From positions 5,890,001-5,954,000 of the forward strand of contig CAUWAG010000003.1 of the NCBI GenBank assembly GCA_963556695.1: a stretch of DNA of 64,000 bases, in the 5' to 3' direction. Within the stretch, counting starts at the first letter, position 1, and every line of letters starts with the position of its first letter. The translations under genes and the position numbers were made by a program. The DNA comes from Anthostomella pinea (Eukaryota > Ascomycota > Sordariomycetes > Xylariales > Xylariaceae). Under the pieces are notes generated by a model. The model worked only from the letters and a program-made list of their open reading frames with translations, searched no databases and was not told the origin of the DNA. Below, piece by piece: positions 55,738 to 64,000 of this stretch.

Positions 55738-56232
55738 TTGGGCAATAACGATCAATCATCGGTTGATGAACTGTTGATAAACGGTCGGAACATTACTTTG
55801 ACGTTTAAATCCCCGGCCGCGGAAATCAGAGCCAAATTCGCATTCCGCAATGTTACTCAGGACAACATGTGGCTCCCGACCAAGACGCCGGACACGGGCT
55901 CGAGCCAACAACAAGGACGGCAGAAGAAGACGCGCGCCAATGCTTCGTGGTAGGAGGACGAGCTACGTAGCAACGATATGTGGAAGAAGATCGCCAGTGA
56001 GCGTGCGAGGGGCAGCTGGTCGCCGGTTCTCTTCGTGGTACAAGAGGTCCGGGACGGCAAGCGGGTGGTGGAAGACGAGCTTATCCTCATCTGGCATGCT
56101 GCTGACAAGGTATGGTTTACCGACGATATGGATGGGGATGTGAGGTCGGCGGTGCACTGGGCGCCTCAAGAAATCGACATAGTGGCGAGAACAGCCGTTC
56201 TCAAGTCTGCAATGAGGGACGGGTCTCCCTGA
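55738..56232 (+). pseudogene. unidentified coding remnant with one internal stop
   Basis: One frame runs from about 55738 to 56232, broken only by TAG at 55951-55953. The first part includes LLINGRNITLTFKSPAAEIR and AKFAFRNVTQDNMWLPTKTP. The second part includes EDELRSNDMWKKIASERARG, SWSPVLFVVQEVRDGKRVVE and DELILIWHAADKVWFTDDMD. Composition and Trp/charge patterning look like real protein, but I know no family and no start codon is evident. It lies 50 bp from a TIR element, which may have removed or replaced the 5' end. TAG could come from CAG or TGG by one transition. Confidence 0.45.
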
Positions 56233-56330
56233 GCTCTGTGTAGCTCCGTGTAGTGCTTGGTGAGAGGTACGGAAAGTGTATCTAACATCTCTAGAGGAAG
56301 TGAGTCTACTCGGCCGACCCTGGCACGAAA

Positions 56331-57501
56331 TCAAAAGACTGCCATGGCATTCGGCGGCGAGCCAACCAAGCCGGGTATGTTCAACGGTACAGATGTGAGC
56401 ATGAAGCTGTAGCGTCCCGACTTCTCGCAGTGTGTCGACAGCGCTTTGAGGTCCCACAGCTCACCGATCGGCATACCGAACAATGAGAGTAGCCAGGGGT
56501 GCAGATCTGTCAACTCAATTAGTAGGAGTCTCGGTCCGCCGCGAGGATGGTAAAAAGGGGTTCCTTACACAAGTCATTTGGGCTGCCCACCGTGCCGTCC
56601 TCCTTGAGCGGCATGAGGGCCTCGAATGCAATAGCGTCCCCAGCCACGGCCGCAAAGTGCTTATTCCACAGCCACTTGGCGGACTCGGCAACCCCGTGCA
56701 TGCCCGACTGCGTTCCATCCTGCAGCTTCGCGAAGTCTTCCGGCGTCGGAGCCTGCAGCACCTCAGTGAGCCCCGTGCGGACGATCAGGACGTCGCCATG
56801 CTGGAACTCGACTCCCTGATCCTTCGCCACCGTCTCGACCTCCTCCACCGTGATGCGATGCCCATCCAGGGGATGGAAAACGGCCTCTTCGCCTGTCTTG
56901 CCCCCAGTGCGAGCCTTCTTCTCCGCCCACGCCTTGAAGTCGATCAAGACCCCTCGTGCGACGAGCCCGCCAGCAGCATGCCAGTGGTCCAATGTCGGCA
57001 TCGAATTAGCCGCCGTGGTCGGCGCGTCTAGTGCCTCCTTCGTGACGGCGATGCCATTGTAAGCCAGCCCGGACGGCTGGTGCTGCCAGTGGACAAGACT
57101 ATCCCACTGGCTGCTCATCTGCGTGTTGAAGTGCAGCTCGTCGTCCCAGCCCGTGCCCTCGGATAGACCGGACTCCTTCAGCGTCATCTGCTTGTGCGTA
57201 GGTGCCGCCCTCCCAGGCACCGGGAACGGCATGGCGTTGAGAGGCCAGCTGGAGGGGACATGGTGAGCAGAGAGAGTAGTTGCCGAGCCCTCCGGACCGG
57301 GATAGCAACTCACTTGAGCGAGATGGAGACGCCATCTCGTGCCTCGGCGCAGGCGGCCTTTCGGACGGCTGGCGTCAGAAGGTTCAGGGTCCCGAGGAGG
57401 TCCTTCTCGCCACCTTGGTCGAAGATGCCCCATGCACACCCTTGGGGCATATCCTTCACCTTCGGCAGACTGTCAAAGTCGGGTAAGCGCACAGTATCCA
57501 T
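56331..57501 (-). CDS. cyclase-family protein (kynurenine formamidase-like fold)
   Basis: Exons 57501-57314, 57248-56569 and 56506-56331 give 347 residues. The opening DSLPKVKDMPQGCAWGIFDQ and DLLGTLNLLTPAVRKAACAE is typical of fungal members of the Pfam cyclase family. The first splice restores SISLNWPLNAMPFPVPGR. Further family blocks are DELHFNTQMSSQWDSLVHWQ, GVLIDFKAWAEK, GDVLIVRTGLTEV and AGDAIAFEALMP; the second splice yields NDLYLHPWLLSLFGMPIGEL. Bacterial relatives hydrolyse N-formylkynurenine using an HxGTHxDxxxH metal motif. Here that stretch reads SSQWDSLVHWQ, so most metal ligands seem replaced, as in other fungal paralogues. Activity is therefore uncertain. It is divergently placed from the Baeyer-Villiger monooxygenase. 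Confidence 0.88.
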
Positions 57502-58368
57502 CTCTGCGGTCGAGTAGAAGTGTCTTGAAGACAATACGGGCTGACGCCTCAAGACTGACTCGGGGGTTTCGTTTCAAGCTGAATGCACAGCTATCGCATA
57601 TAGCAGATCGCAAACATAGAAGAAAGGCTTGTCCATTCTAAGTTCTATGTGCAATGGAGCTTGGAGCTCCCCCCTATAAAAGAAGGAGCTGGGTGGGGAC
57701 AAACCCCTGTCCCTGCGTCTGGTCACGTGCACAACCTTGCGGTCGGCAATCGCGGATACAACCAAGGTATGATGACAGCTGCCGGCTAAAGCGGGTCTGT
57801 TCTTCGTCGGGGATACATCATCACATCATACATGCAGCCCGTCGTGCAATCTACTGTAAGCTACACCGCTACGCTGCCCTTACATGGAATATGCAGGGCC
57901 AGCACAGCCCGCCAGCAAGCTGACAACGGCTGTAACCGTTGCAGGTTACCAACGGCCGGGGCGTTACATGTCGGTACCTTTGCCGACGCAACTGGTGGGG
58001 TGGTAATCCACATACGGGGCCCGCATGCCGGGCAGTCAGGCAGTCAGCATCGTTCTGGATAATTGTAACTTAGGTATTATAGGTAAGACGGGATGATGTA
58101 TTAGAAGGTCGCCGAGAGCGAGAGCGAGGAAGGTAAAGTTCCCCATCTCGGGGACCTTCCAGGCTTCTCCGTTAAAAATCCCGGGAGCAGTCCCCTAGAA
58201 GCCCCCGCACCCCCACACCTTGTTCCCGGGGAGTTACACTTCCACATCAGGAAGGAGCGACACATATAAAGGAGGCGTTGGACACAAGACCTTGGGATGA
58301 CCACCGTCTCCGCTCCTCCGGACTCGACAAGACTCACCTCTTGGAACACACCTTAGAACACATCCACC
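57502..58368. promoter_or_regulatory. divergent promoter, cyclase-family and Baeyer-Villiger genes
   Basis: About 0.87 kb between two head-to-head genes. A TATA-like CATATAAAGG lies at 58262-58271, about 100 bp before the monooxygenase start. On the other side a TATA-like box is readable on the minus strand around 57675. Shared regulation is plausible but not shown. Confidence 0.5.
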
Positions 58369-60474
58369 ATGAACGACCCCGCCGCAGTCCAGCAAAAATA
58401 CGTGGCCGAGGCGCAGAAGCGCGCGCGCAAGGAAGGCGTCGCCCAGTACGAGGTGCTGTCGCAAAGCGACTCGGACCGCCTGCGCCACCTCGTCGACGAC
58501 ATCTGGGCCGACCACGCCGCCCTGGATGCCCTGCCCTCTCCCATCGGCCCCGATGACCGCCCCAAGTTCCTGATCGTCGGGGCCGGCATTGCCGGGCTAG
58601 TGAGCGCAGTCCGCCTCATCGAGCAGGGCTTCAGCGCCGACGAGATCAGGCTCGTCGAGACGGCGGGTGGCGTCGGTGGCACGTGGTACTGGAACCGCTA
58701 CCCGGGCCTGCACTGCGATGTCGAGAGTTACATATACATGCCCCTGCTCGAGGAGCTGGGCGTGATGCCCTCGCGCAAGTACGCCTCGGGTGTGGAGATC
58801 CGCTCCCACCTCAACGCGATCGCGAAGAAGTACCGTCTGGACGACAAGGTGCTTTTCCGGAGCCACGTGGACAAGCTGGAATGGGACGACGCAGCACACC
58901 TCTGGAAGGTCGACCTCACGACGGGGAGAGGCCCCCGGGGCCAGGAGATGACTTCTACGACGGTCAAGTCCGACTTCGTGATCTTGACTTCCGGGCTGCT
59001 GGCTAAGCCGCAGATACCCAAGCTCGGTGGTGTCGGGCTGGGGGGCTTCAAGGGCGACATCTTCCACACCTCGCTGTGGAACTACGACGTCACCGGCGGC
59101 TCGTCAGAGGAGACTTTCCCGGACCTGTCGAAGCTGAAGGATAAAAGGGTTGGCATCATCGGCACGGGTGCAACCGCCATCCAGGCGGTGCCGTGTCTAG
59201 CCAAGTACGCAAAGGAGCTGTATGTGTTCCAGAGAACCCCGAGCGGAGTGTACAGCCGCGGACAGAAAGAGACCGACCCTGCCGAGTGGAAGACTATCAC
59301 CTCGCAGCCTGGCTGGCAAGTCGCGCGGATGGACAATTTCGCGGGGGTAATAACCAAAGCCAACCCGCCCGGCACGCTGGACATGGTTGACGACGAGTGG
59401 TCCAAGCAGCCAGCGTACGCAGCCCTCGTGGGCGACGCGCAGAACGCCGCCGTCGCGCCGGAGAAGATCCCGGACCTCATCGCGCACTACCAATCGCTAG
59501 ACGCCGAGAACGGCGCGCGGCTGCGCAAGCGCATCGCCGACATCGTCGAGGACAAGGCCACGGCGGAGAAGCTGACGCCGTGGTACCCGGCCTGGTGCAA
59601 GCGGCCGACGTTCAGCGACACGTACCTGCAGACGTTCAACAGCCCCGCCGTGCACCTCGTCGACACGGACGGCAAGGGCGTCGACAGCGTGACGCCCGAG
59701 GCGCTCGCCGCTGGCGGCACGGAATACCCGCTGGACGTCATCGTGATGAGCACGGGCTACCGTGCCCCGCCCCTGGACGGGGGCGACCCGGCCCTCCGCG
59801 CCGGCATCAAGGTGCTCGGCCGGAACGGCGTGGACATGACGGAGAAGTTCGCGGCGCAGATGGCTACGCTGTACGGCGTGGCCACCAAAGGATTTCCGAA
59901 CCTGTTCTGGCTGGGCCCCTCGCAGGCGGGCGTTGAGGCGAATTTTCAGCATGCCATTGACACGCAATGCAGGCTGAATGCGTACATCATCGCCAAGGGA
60001 CACGACAAGGTGGGCGGGAAGACGACGAACGGTGTGGTCGTTGAGGTCGAGAGCACCGCCCAGGAGGCATGGAGCAGTAAGTAGCACACACCCACTTCCT
60101 TGCCTTCACCCGTCCAATCCCTGTGCTTTCCCGGCTCGAGACCGGGTTGCCGGGCTTGTCTTGCCTGTTTATGCCGGACCTCCTGGTTCAAGATTTGACC
60201 CCAAACAGGGTTTGGGAAGAATGAGTTACTGACCCAAGGTGGTACAGTGCGCATCATGCAAGGTGCGGCGCGGTTCGCGAGCCTGATGGTCTGCACGCCG
60301 AGTTACATCAACGCCGAGGTGGCGCCCGGCATGGGGCCGCAGAAGAGCCAGGAGGAGATGATGAACGGGGCCCGCCGTGCCCCCTGGGGCGGAGGCCTTG
60401 TTACGTTCAAGCGGGAGCTGAGTCGCTGGCGCGAGGAGGGGGATCTCAGTGGCATTGCCGTCAGTGCTGCGTGA
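58369..60474 (+). CDS. Baeyer-Villiger monooxygenase (cyclohexanone monooxygenase type)
   Basis: Exons 58369-60076 and 60248-60474 (171-bp intron) give 644 residues. The FAD Rossmann motif is FLIVGAGIAGLVSAVRLIEQ (about residue 67), and GGVGGTWYWNRYPGLHCDVE is the classical BVMO segment. The fingerprint FxGxxxHTxxW is intact as FKGDIFHTSLWNYD (about residue 226). The NADPH fold is VGIIGTGATAIQAVPCLAKY. The C-terminal exon (AWSSMRIMQGAARFASLMVC) continues the family. BVMOs insert one O atom next to a ketone to make esters or lactones, or oxidise S/N atoms, using NADPH and O2. Its substrate cannot be read. It pairs head-to-head with the cyclase-family gene. Confidence 0.95.
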
Positions 60475-60679
60475 AAGCCGGGTCGCATTTGGCTTGTGTG
60501 ATGGTGGATTCTCGACGTTTTTGGCAAGCGTGTTGGGCATTTGAACCAAGGTCTGTGGTCAAACCAAAAAATCTGTTGATCTAAAAATCCGGGTATACTT
60601 TTAAGTGAAAGCACCATAACTCCTAGCCACCCTCGTCAACATGTGCTCGTAGTAGTGTACACAAGAAACTGCATATAAG

Positions 60680-61450
60680 TCATGAGCCGGGCACCGAAAC
60701 GTCGGGCATGGATAAATTCCTCCTGTTCTCGCGCTTTTTATACAGCAGACCGCAGACGTTGCATAGTAAGCCCCGACCGCCCGGGCCCGGTCGCCACTGG
60801 GGTGTTTCCGTCCGATCGCAAATGTCGCATCGAGACGAGCCGGCTTGTCGCTTTGGTGGCAGTGTTAGCAGAACCAACCAACCGTATACCTACTACCCAG
60901 CCGCCAGCTGAGTAGGTTGTTAGGTATGGACGACCGCACCCACCTTCTGCCCGCGTGGAGCCTGATCCCCCCTTTGGCCACCACGCTCCCTCACCTTGCC
61001 GGACACGACACGTTTCCGCACCGATATGACCTCGGCCAAGCTCGCCGATATCTTCCTCGAGAGGTCCAGCATCGCGAAGAGGTCGTCGTCGCTCGACGGC
61101 ATGTCGTGGGCCGAGCTCGACTGGTAGCCCTCGAGCGTGTCGTAGTGCTCTGGGAAGCTCTCGACCAGGCGGAGTAGCTCTCGTGTGTCTTGTTGGACCT
61201 GTTTGGTTGTATGGAAGGTTTCAGCAGACCTGACGAGAGCGAAAAGGGCGAAAGGGGCCGTGGGCTATGGACTGACGTTCTGCATATTGTTGCTCTCCTG
61301 GAGCTGCCGCAACGGAAACTTGCGGTCGGTGCCCTCAGGCATGGTCGCGTTCTGGCGGGGCAGCGGCCGCGGAACACCCCCGTCGCGAGGGGATGAGTCT
61401 GCCCCTATCCCCTTGACGGATGTATCTGGGCCGTGGGAGCGAGGAAGCAT
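60680..61450 (-). CDS. GATA-type zinc-finger protein
   Basis: Exons 61450-61277, 61198-60995 and 60850-60680 give about 182 residues. The single C-terminal finger is RCDICDRTETPQWRPGP then LLCNVCGLLYKKRENRR: C-X2-C-X18-C-X2-C with a basic extension, the X18 subtype found in WC-2-like fungal factors. The middle exon is helical (QQDTRELLRLVESFPEHYD, FAMLDLSRKISASLAEVISV). The first exon has TDRKFPLRQLQESNNMQ. Introns are 78 and 144 bp. The start at 61450 is a choice; an in-frame ATG at about 61343 is also possible. Predicted to be nuclear and to bind (A/T)GATA sites. It lacks the PAS domain of light-sensing WC proteins, so its role is open. Confidence 0.85.
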
Positions 61451-62138
61451 TGACGGTGATGTGGGCCGCGGAGCGCGGTTGGGGGTTGCTGTTAACAACT
61501 GGACTAGACGGGATGGCGGACGCAAATGGGGGGATGATATCACGGAGACGGAGACGGAGACGGAGTCAGTGGGAGAGTCGAGCGATTGATGGTCCCGATC
61601 AAGTGCGGGAGGAATGTGACGATGATGTAAGTGGTGGTTTATGGCAATCTGGGCTGGATGGGAAAGTGAAGATGGGAAATCCCATCCAATTGGATGGGGG
61701 CCTACCAATCCGGAATGATCTCCGTGAGGGTACTATGATGTCACACAATCTCCACCTTTCGTGCTCATGCTGCGAATCTGATTGGGTAGACAGCTACCTG
61801 ACAGCACATGGCTGCATTTGCCATTTTACAGTGGACTCTCACTCTCACGATGGACATCTTCACCCATCTTCTTGCAATCGAGTCCTCCTCAACATGTTCT
61901 CCGTTGAGTCACTCGAGAAAGTATCTTGCTCCCATGTCACGAAGCATCATGGTGGACTGGAAAAGTACCAAAAACTTTTCATTCTCCCCTCCAAAATCTA
62001 AGTCTAAGACTCTAAGCTACCGCTAGGTCAAGGTCCTTGCTCCGGCTCCGGACACATCCCCGGATGATGCTAACCCTGACATACTCCACACCGCCTTACA
62101 ATCCTCCAGCAACCATGGCCTCATCAGGCCTGACAAAG
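61451..62138. other. intergenic region upstream of the GATA gene
   Basis: A minus-strand frame extends upstream from the GATA exon to about 61708 without an ATG, so it is probably leader. A GAGACG tandem run sits at 61544-61563. Nothing else recognised. Confidence 0.5.
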
Positions 62139-63198
62139 CTAGTATGCCCCAATCTGGGCGACAGCACGGTCCAGAACATCGTAGATGAGCGAGTCCTTCT
62201 CGACAAAGATTCCGCCAACACTGACACCTGGGTGGAGCGTCACGTCCTCAGCGCCGGTATCGTGTGACATACCAGGCATGCTCTGGCGAGTTTCGACAAC
62301 GGGACCGGCGCCCCGTTTGCCGTGATTGTTGTGGTTGCCGACGCGGTCTTCGATGCAATGGCCAACAAGGACACCGGGGACCTCGGGGAAGATCACGACG
62401 CCAAACTCGCCGACACCGCCGTAAACTCGGCCATGAGCCTGGGTCGTCGGGACCCAGCCGGTACTGGTCGACTTCATGTTGTTGAGATCGGGCAAGGCCT
62501 CAGCATCGACAACCACAGTAGACGAATGAGAGGCCAGCTCGAACTCGGATTGGGGCTTCTCGATGCTGGCGATACCCTCGGCGCCCAGGGCGAAGATGTG
62601 GCCGACGCCGAGGCGGGTTGCAGTAGCTGCGTACTCGGCGGCAAAGTCCTCATGGGCGGAGAGGTCCTTGGCAGGCTCGGTGGTGTACTCGTACGCCGTC
62701 ATCTTCTTGCCGTCGGGCGTGGTCCGGAAGTAGAGGCCTCGGAGACCGCTGACCTTCTTGGGGTCGCGGGCGTGCTGATGATGAAGTCAGGGGTCTTGCC
62801 GCCCTTGACTTTCTCGTATACCATGACCTGGCCCTCGGGCACGTCGAAGTCTATCGCATGCAATCGTTAGATGACGAGTGACTAGGGCATGGGGAGTTGG
62901 CATAGGGGCTTGCTGTCCAGATGTCCTGGATACTCAATGACCCCAGGGCCTAGGAAGAAACAACTGTATGGAGAATGGCAAATATGGACAACTTACGCTT
63001 GTGGACCAAGTGAATGGAGAAGGTGTCGGAGAGGCCCCGGGCCGAGATCAAGTTGAGAAGCTCGGTGTGGGCAGCACGGTGCTTCAGAGGCTCGAGCTTG
63101 CACACATCGATGAGAGCCAGGGCATTGTAGGTAGCCGCTGGCGTGAAGGCCTCGACGAGGTTGGCATTGTTAAGGGGTCCGAGAGTACTGGCAGACAT
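62139..63198 (-). CDS. conserved-looking protein of unknown function with one frameshift
   Basis: Exon 1 (63198-62997) encodes MSASTLGPLNNANLVEAFTP, ATYNALALIDVCKLEPLKHR and GLSDTFSIHLVHK. A 146-bp intron (62851-62996) follows. The second exon starts HFDVPEGQVMVYEKVKGGKT and continues PDFIIS, then the frame changes at about 62768-62774 before RDPKKVSGLRGLYFRTTPDG, KKMTAYEYTTEP, ELASHSSTVVVDAEALPDLN and GVVIFPEVPGVLVGHCIEDR, ending AVAQIGAY. A single missing base would join them, giving about 300 residues; no second intron fits. No family, membrane segment or catalytic motif is recognised. The PEVPGVLVGHCIEDR and VTLHPGVSVGGIFVE stretches look like a compact beta-rich fold. An upstream frame to 63435 is probably leader. 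Confidence 0.65.
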
Positions 63199-63774
63199 GG
63201 CGAAGGTTGTTGAGTTCTCGTGTTGATGATCGTGTTGATGATCGTGTAAGATGTTGGAGCTTTTCAGAGAGGGTGCTGGAGTCTGGTGGATGGTGTTGTG
63301 ATGGTGTCTTGGTAAAGAAGGAGCCAGGAAGGGCTTCGCTGCCGCCGTATTTATGCTCTTCCAGAAGAGTGTACGACCTTTGGGTACTTCTTCATGTCGT
63401 CGTATCTTGACCGTCGATGACTTCCTTCGGTGCAACCCCGAAGTGTCACCGGGTCAGGTCGATGGTCACTCGAAACTTGACTAATCACGCATGCATGCTA
63501 TCTGATTGTTAGTATTACCTTAAGATCTCGACAGGAACAACCGGGCCCGACCAAGACAGCAGAAAGCAAACACTAACCACATGTTGTACAGGAGTAGTGA
63601 GTGTATACTGTGATCGAACTGCGTTTCACATTTTGGCAGCAACACCATTCTACTCTACCACCTGACGATACATCGCCATATTTACCTCCCGGAGCTTCGA
63701 GCAATCCGAAGTCAGACAGTCAGCGTGAAGCATCACATCACCATACGCATGTGTTTGCCTCGCACAATGCGGTA
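63199..63774. other. upstream region of the orphan gene
   Basis: The promoter region of the minus-strand gene ending at 63198. It contains a short duplication GTGTTGATGATC / GTGTTGATGATC at about 63221-63245. No further gene. Confidence 0.5.
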
Positions 63775-63990
63775 CACTGAACCCTCACAAGTCTCCGCAC
63801 ACCACCAGTCCAGCAAAAAACGATAAATGTATTGTAATTGGAATAAGCACACTGGAATAAGTGTCACTGATGTTAGACGATACTTTCAATGCTTATTCCA
63901 GTATGCTTATTCCAGTACTTCAATTATTTACGGGTGTTGTCGAGTTTTATCAACATTGATGCTCGTACGGAGACTTTTGAGGGCCGGGTG
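63775..63990. mobile_element. 216-bp TIR element (MITE), family copy 2, with TA duplications
   Basis: The left end is CACTGAACCCTCACAAGTCT; the complement of the right end is CACCCGGCCCTCAAAAGTCT. Both flanks are TA (63773-63774 and 63991-63992), so the element is complete. Its interior repeats the copy-1 layout: GGAATAAGCACACTGGAATA then, inverted, CTTATTCCAGTATGCTTATT. No coding sequence. The terminal core AAGTCTCCG is also in the TIRs of the larger element at 23062-24145, so a shared or related transposase is likely. Confidence 0.85.
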
Positions 63991-64000
63991 TACGAACAGG

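Overview
The window is nuclear DNA of a filamentous ascomycete (Pezizomycotina). Genes are split by 50-170 bp GT-AG introns with CTNAC-type branch sites, and the families are typical of such fungi: a Zn2Cys6 regulator, HET-domain and 2EXR proteins, GMC oxidoreductases, FAD monooxygenases, a type I metacaspase, and an intron-bearing tRNA-Leu. Two introns in unrelated genes share their whole sequence. Such introner-like elements are best known from Dothideomycetes, so that class is a reasonable but unproven guess.

Layout. 1-22.9 kb is a catabolic-looking block: the 3' part of a phenol 2-monooxygenase, a DAL5/TNA1-type MFS carrier (-), an Asp/Glu-racemase-superfamily protein, a salicylate-hydroxylase-like monooxygenase (-), a Zn2Cys6 regulator, an MBL-fold hydrolase (one frameshift), an NCS1 permease (-), a GMC oxidoreductase and an aldehyde dehydrogenase. 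Together they could import a (hetero)aromatic or nitrogenous compound, hydroxylate it and oxidise the products; this is inference from gene content. 22.9-24.5 kb is an AT-rich, RIP-like TIR element carrying a nested solo LTR. 24.5-33.5 kb holds a 2EXR protein, a broken Cys-rich membrane protein, an NAPE-PLD/FMP30-like hydrolase, a frameshifted PC4/Sub1 coactivator and an Erj5-like J protein. 34-49.6 kb is gene-poor and decayed: two HET genes (one clearly dead), a multipass membrane protein with a GC-AG intron and an in-frame minisatellite, a small secreted Cys-rich protein, a Gln-rich orphan and a deleted GMC pseudogene. 50-63.2 kb is more orderly: tRNA-Leu(CAA), metacaspase, a WW-domain protein, a cyclase-family protein facing a Baeyer-Villiger monooxygenase, a GATA-finger protein and a conserved orphan. 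Several small TIR elements are scattered through the window.

The most unusual observations are the introner-like intron pair, a family of short TA-flanked TIR elements sharing a terminal core with the larger 23-kb element, and many one-base frameshifts, some in otherwise intact genes. Some of those may be assembly errors; C-to-T type nonsense codons in other genes look like real decay (RIP-like). All functional calls rest on reading the translations; no database search was possible.
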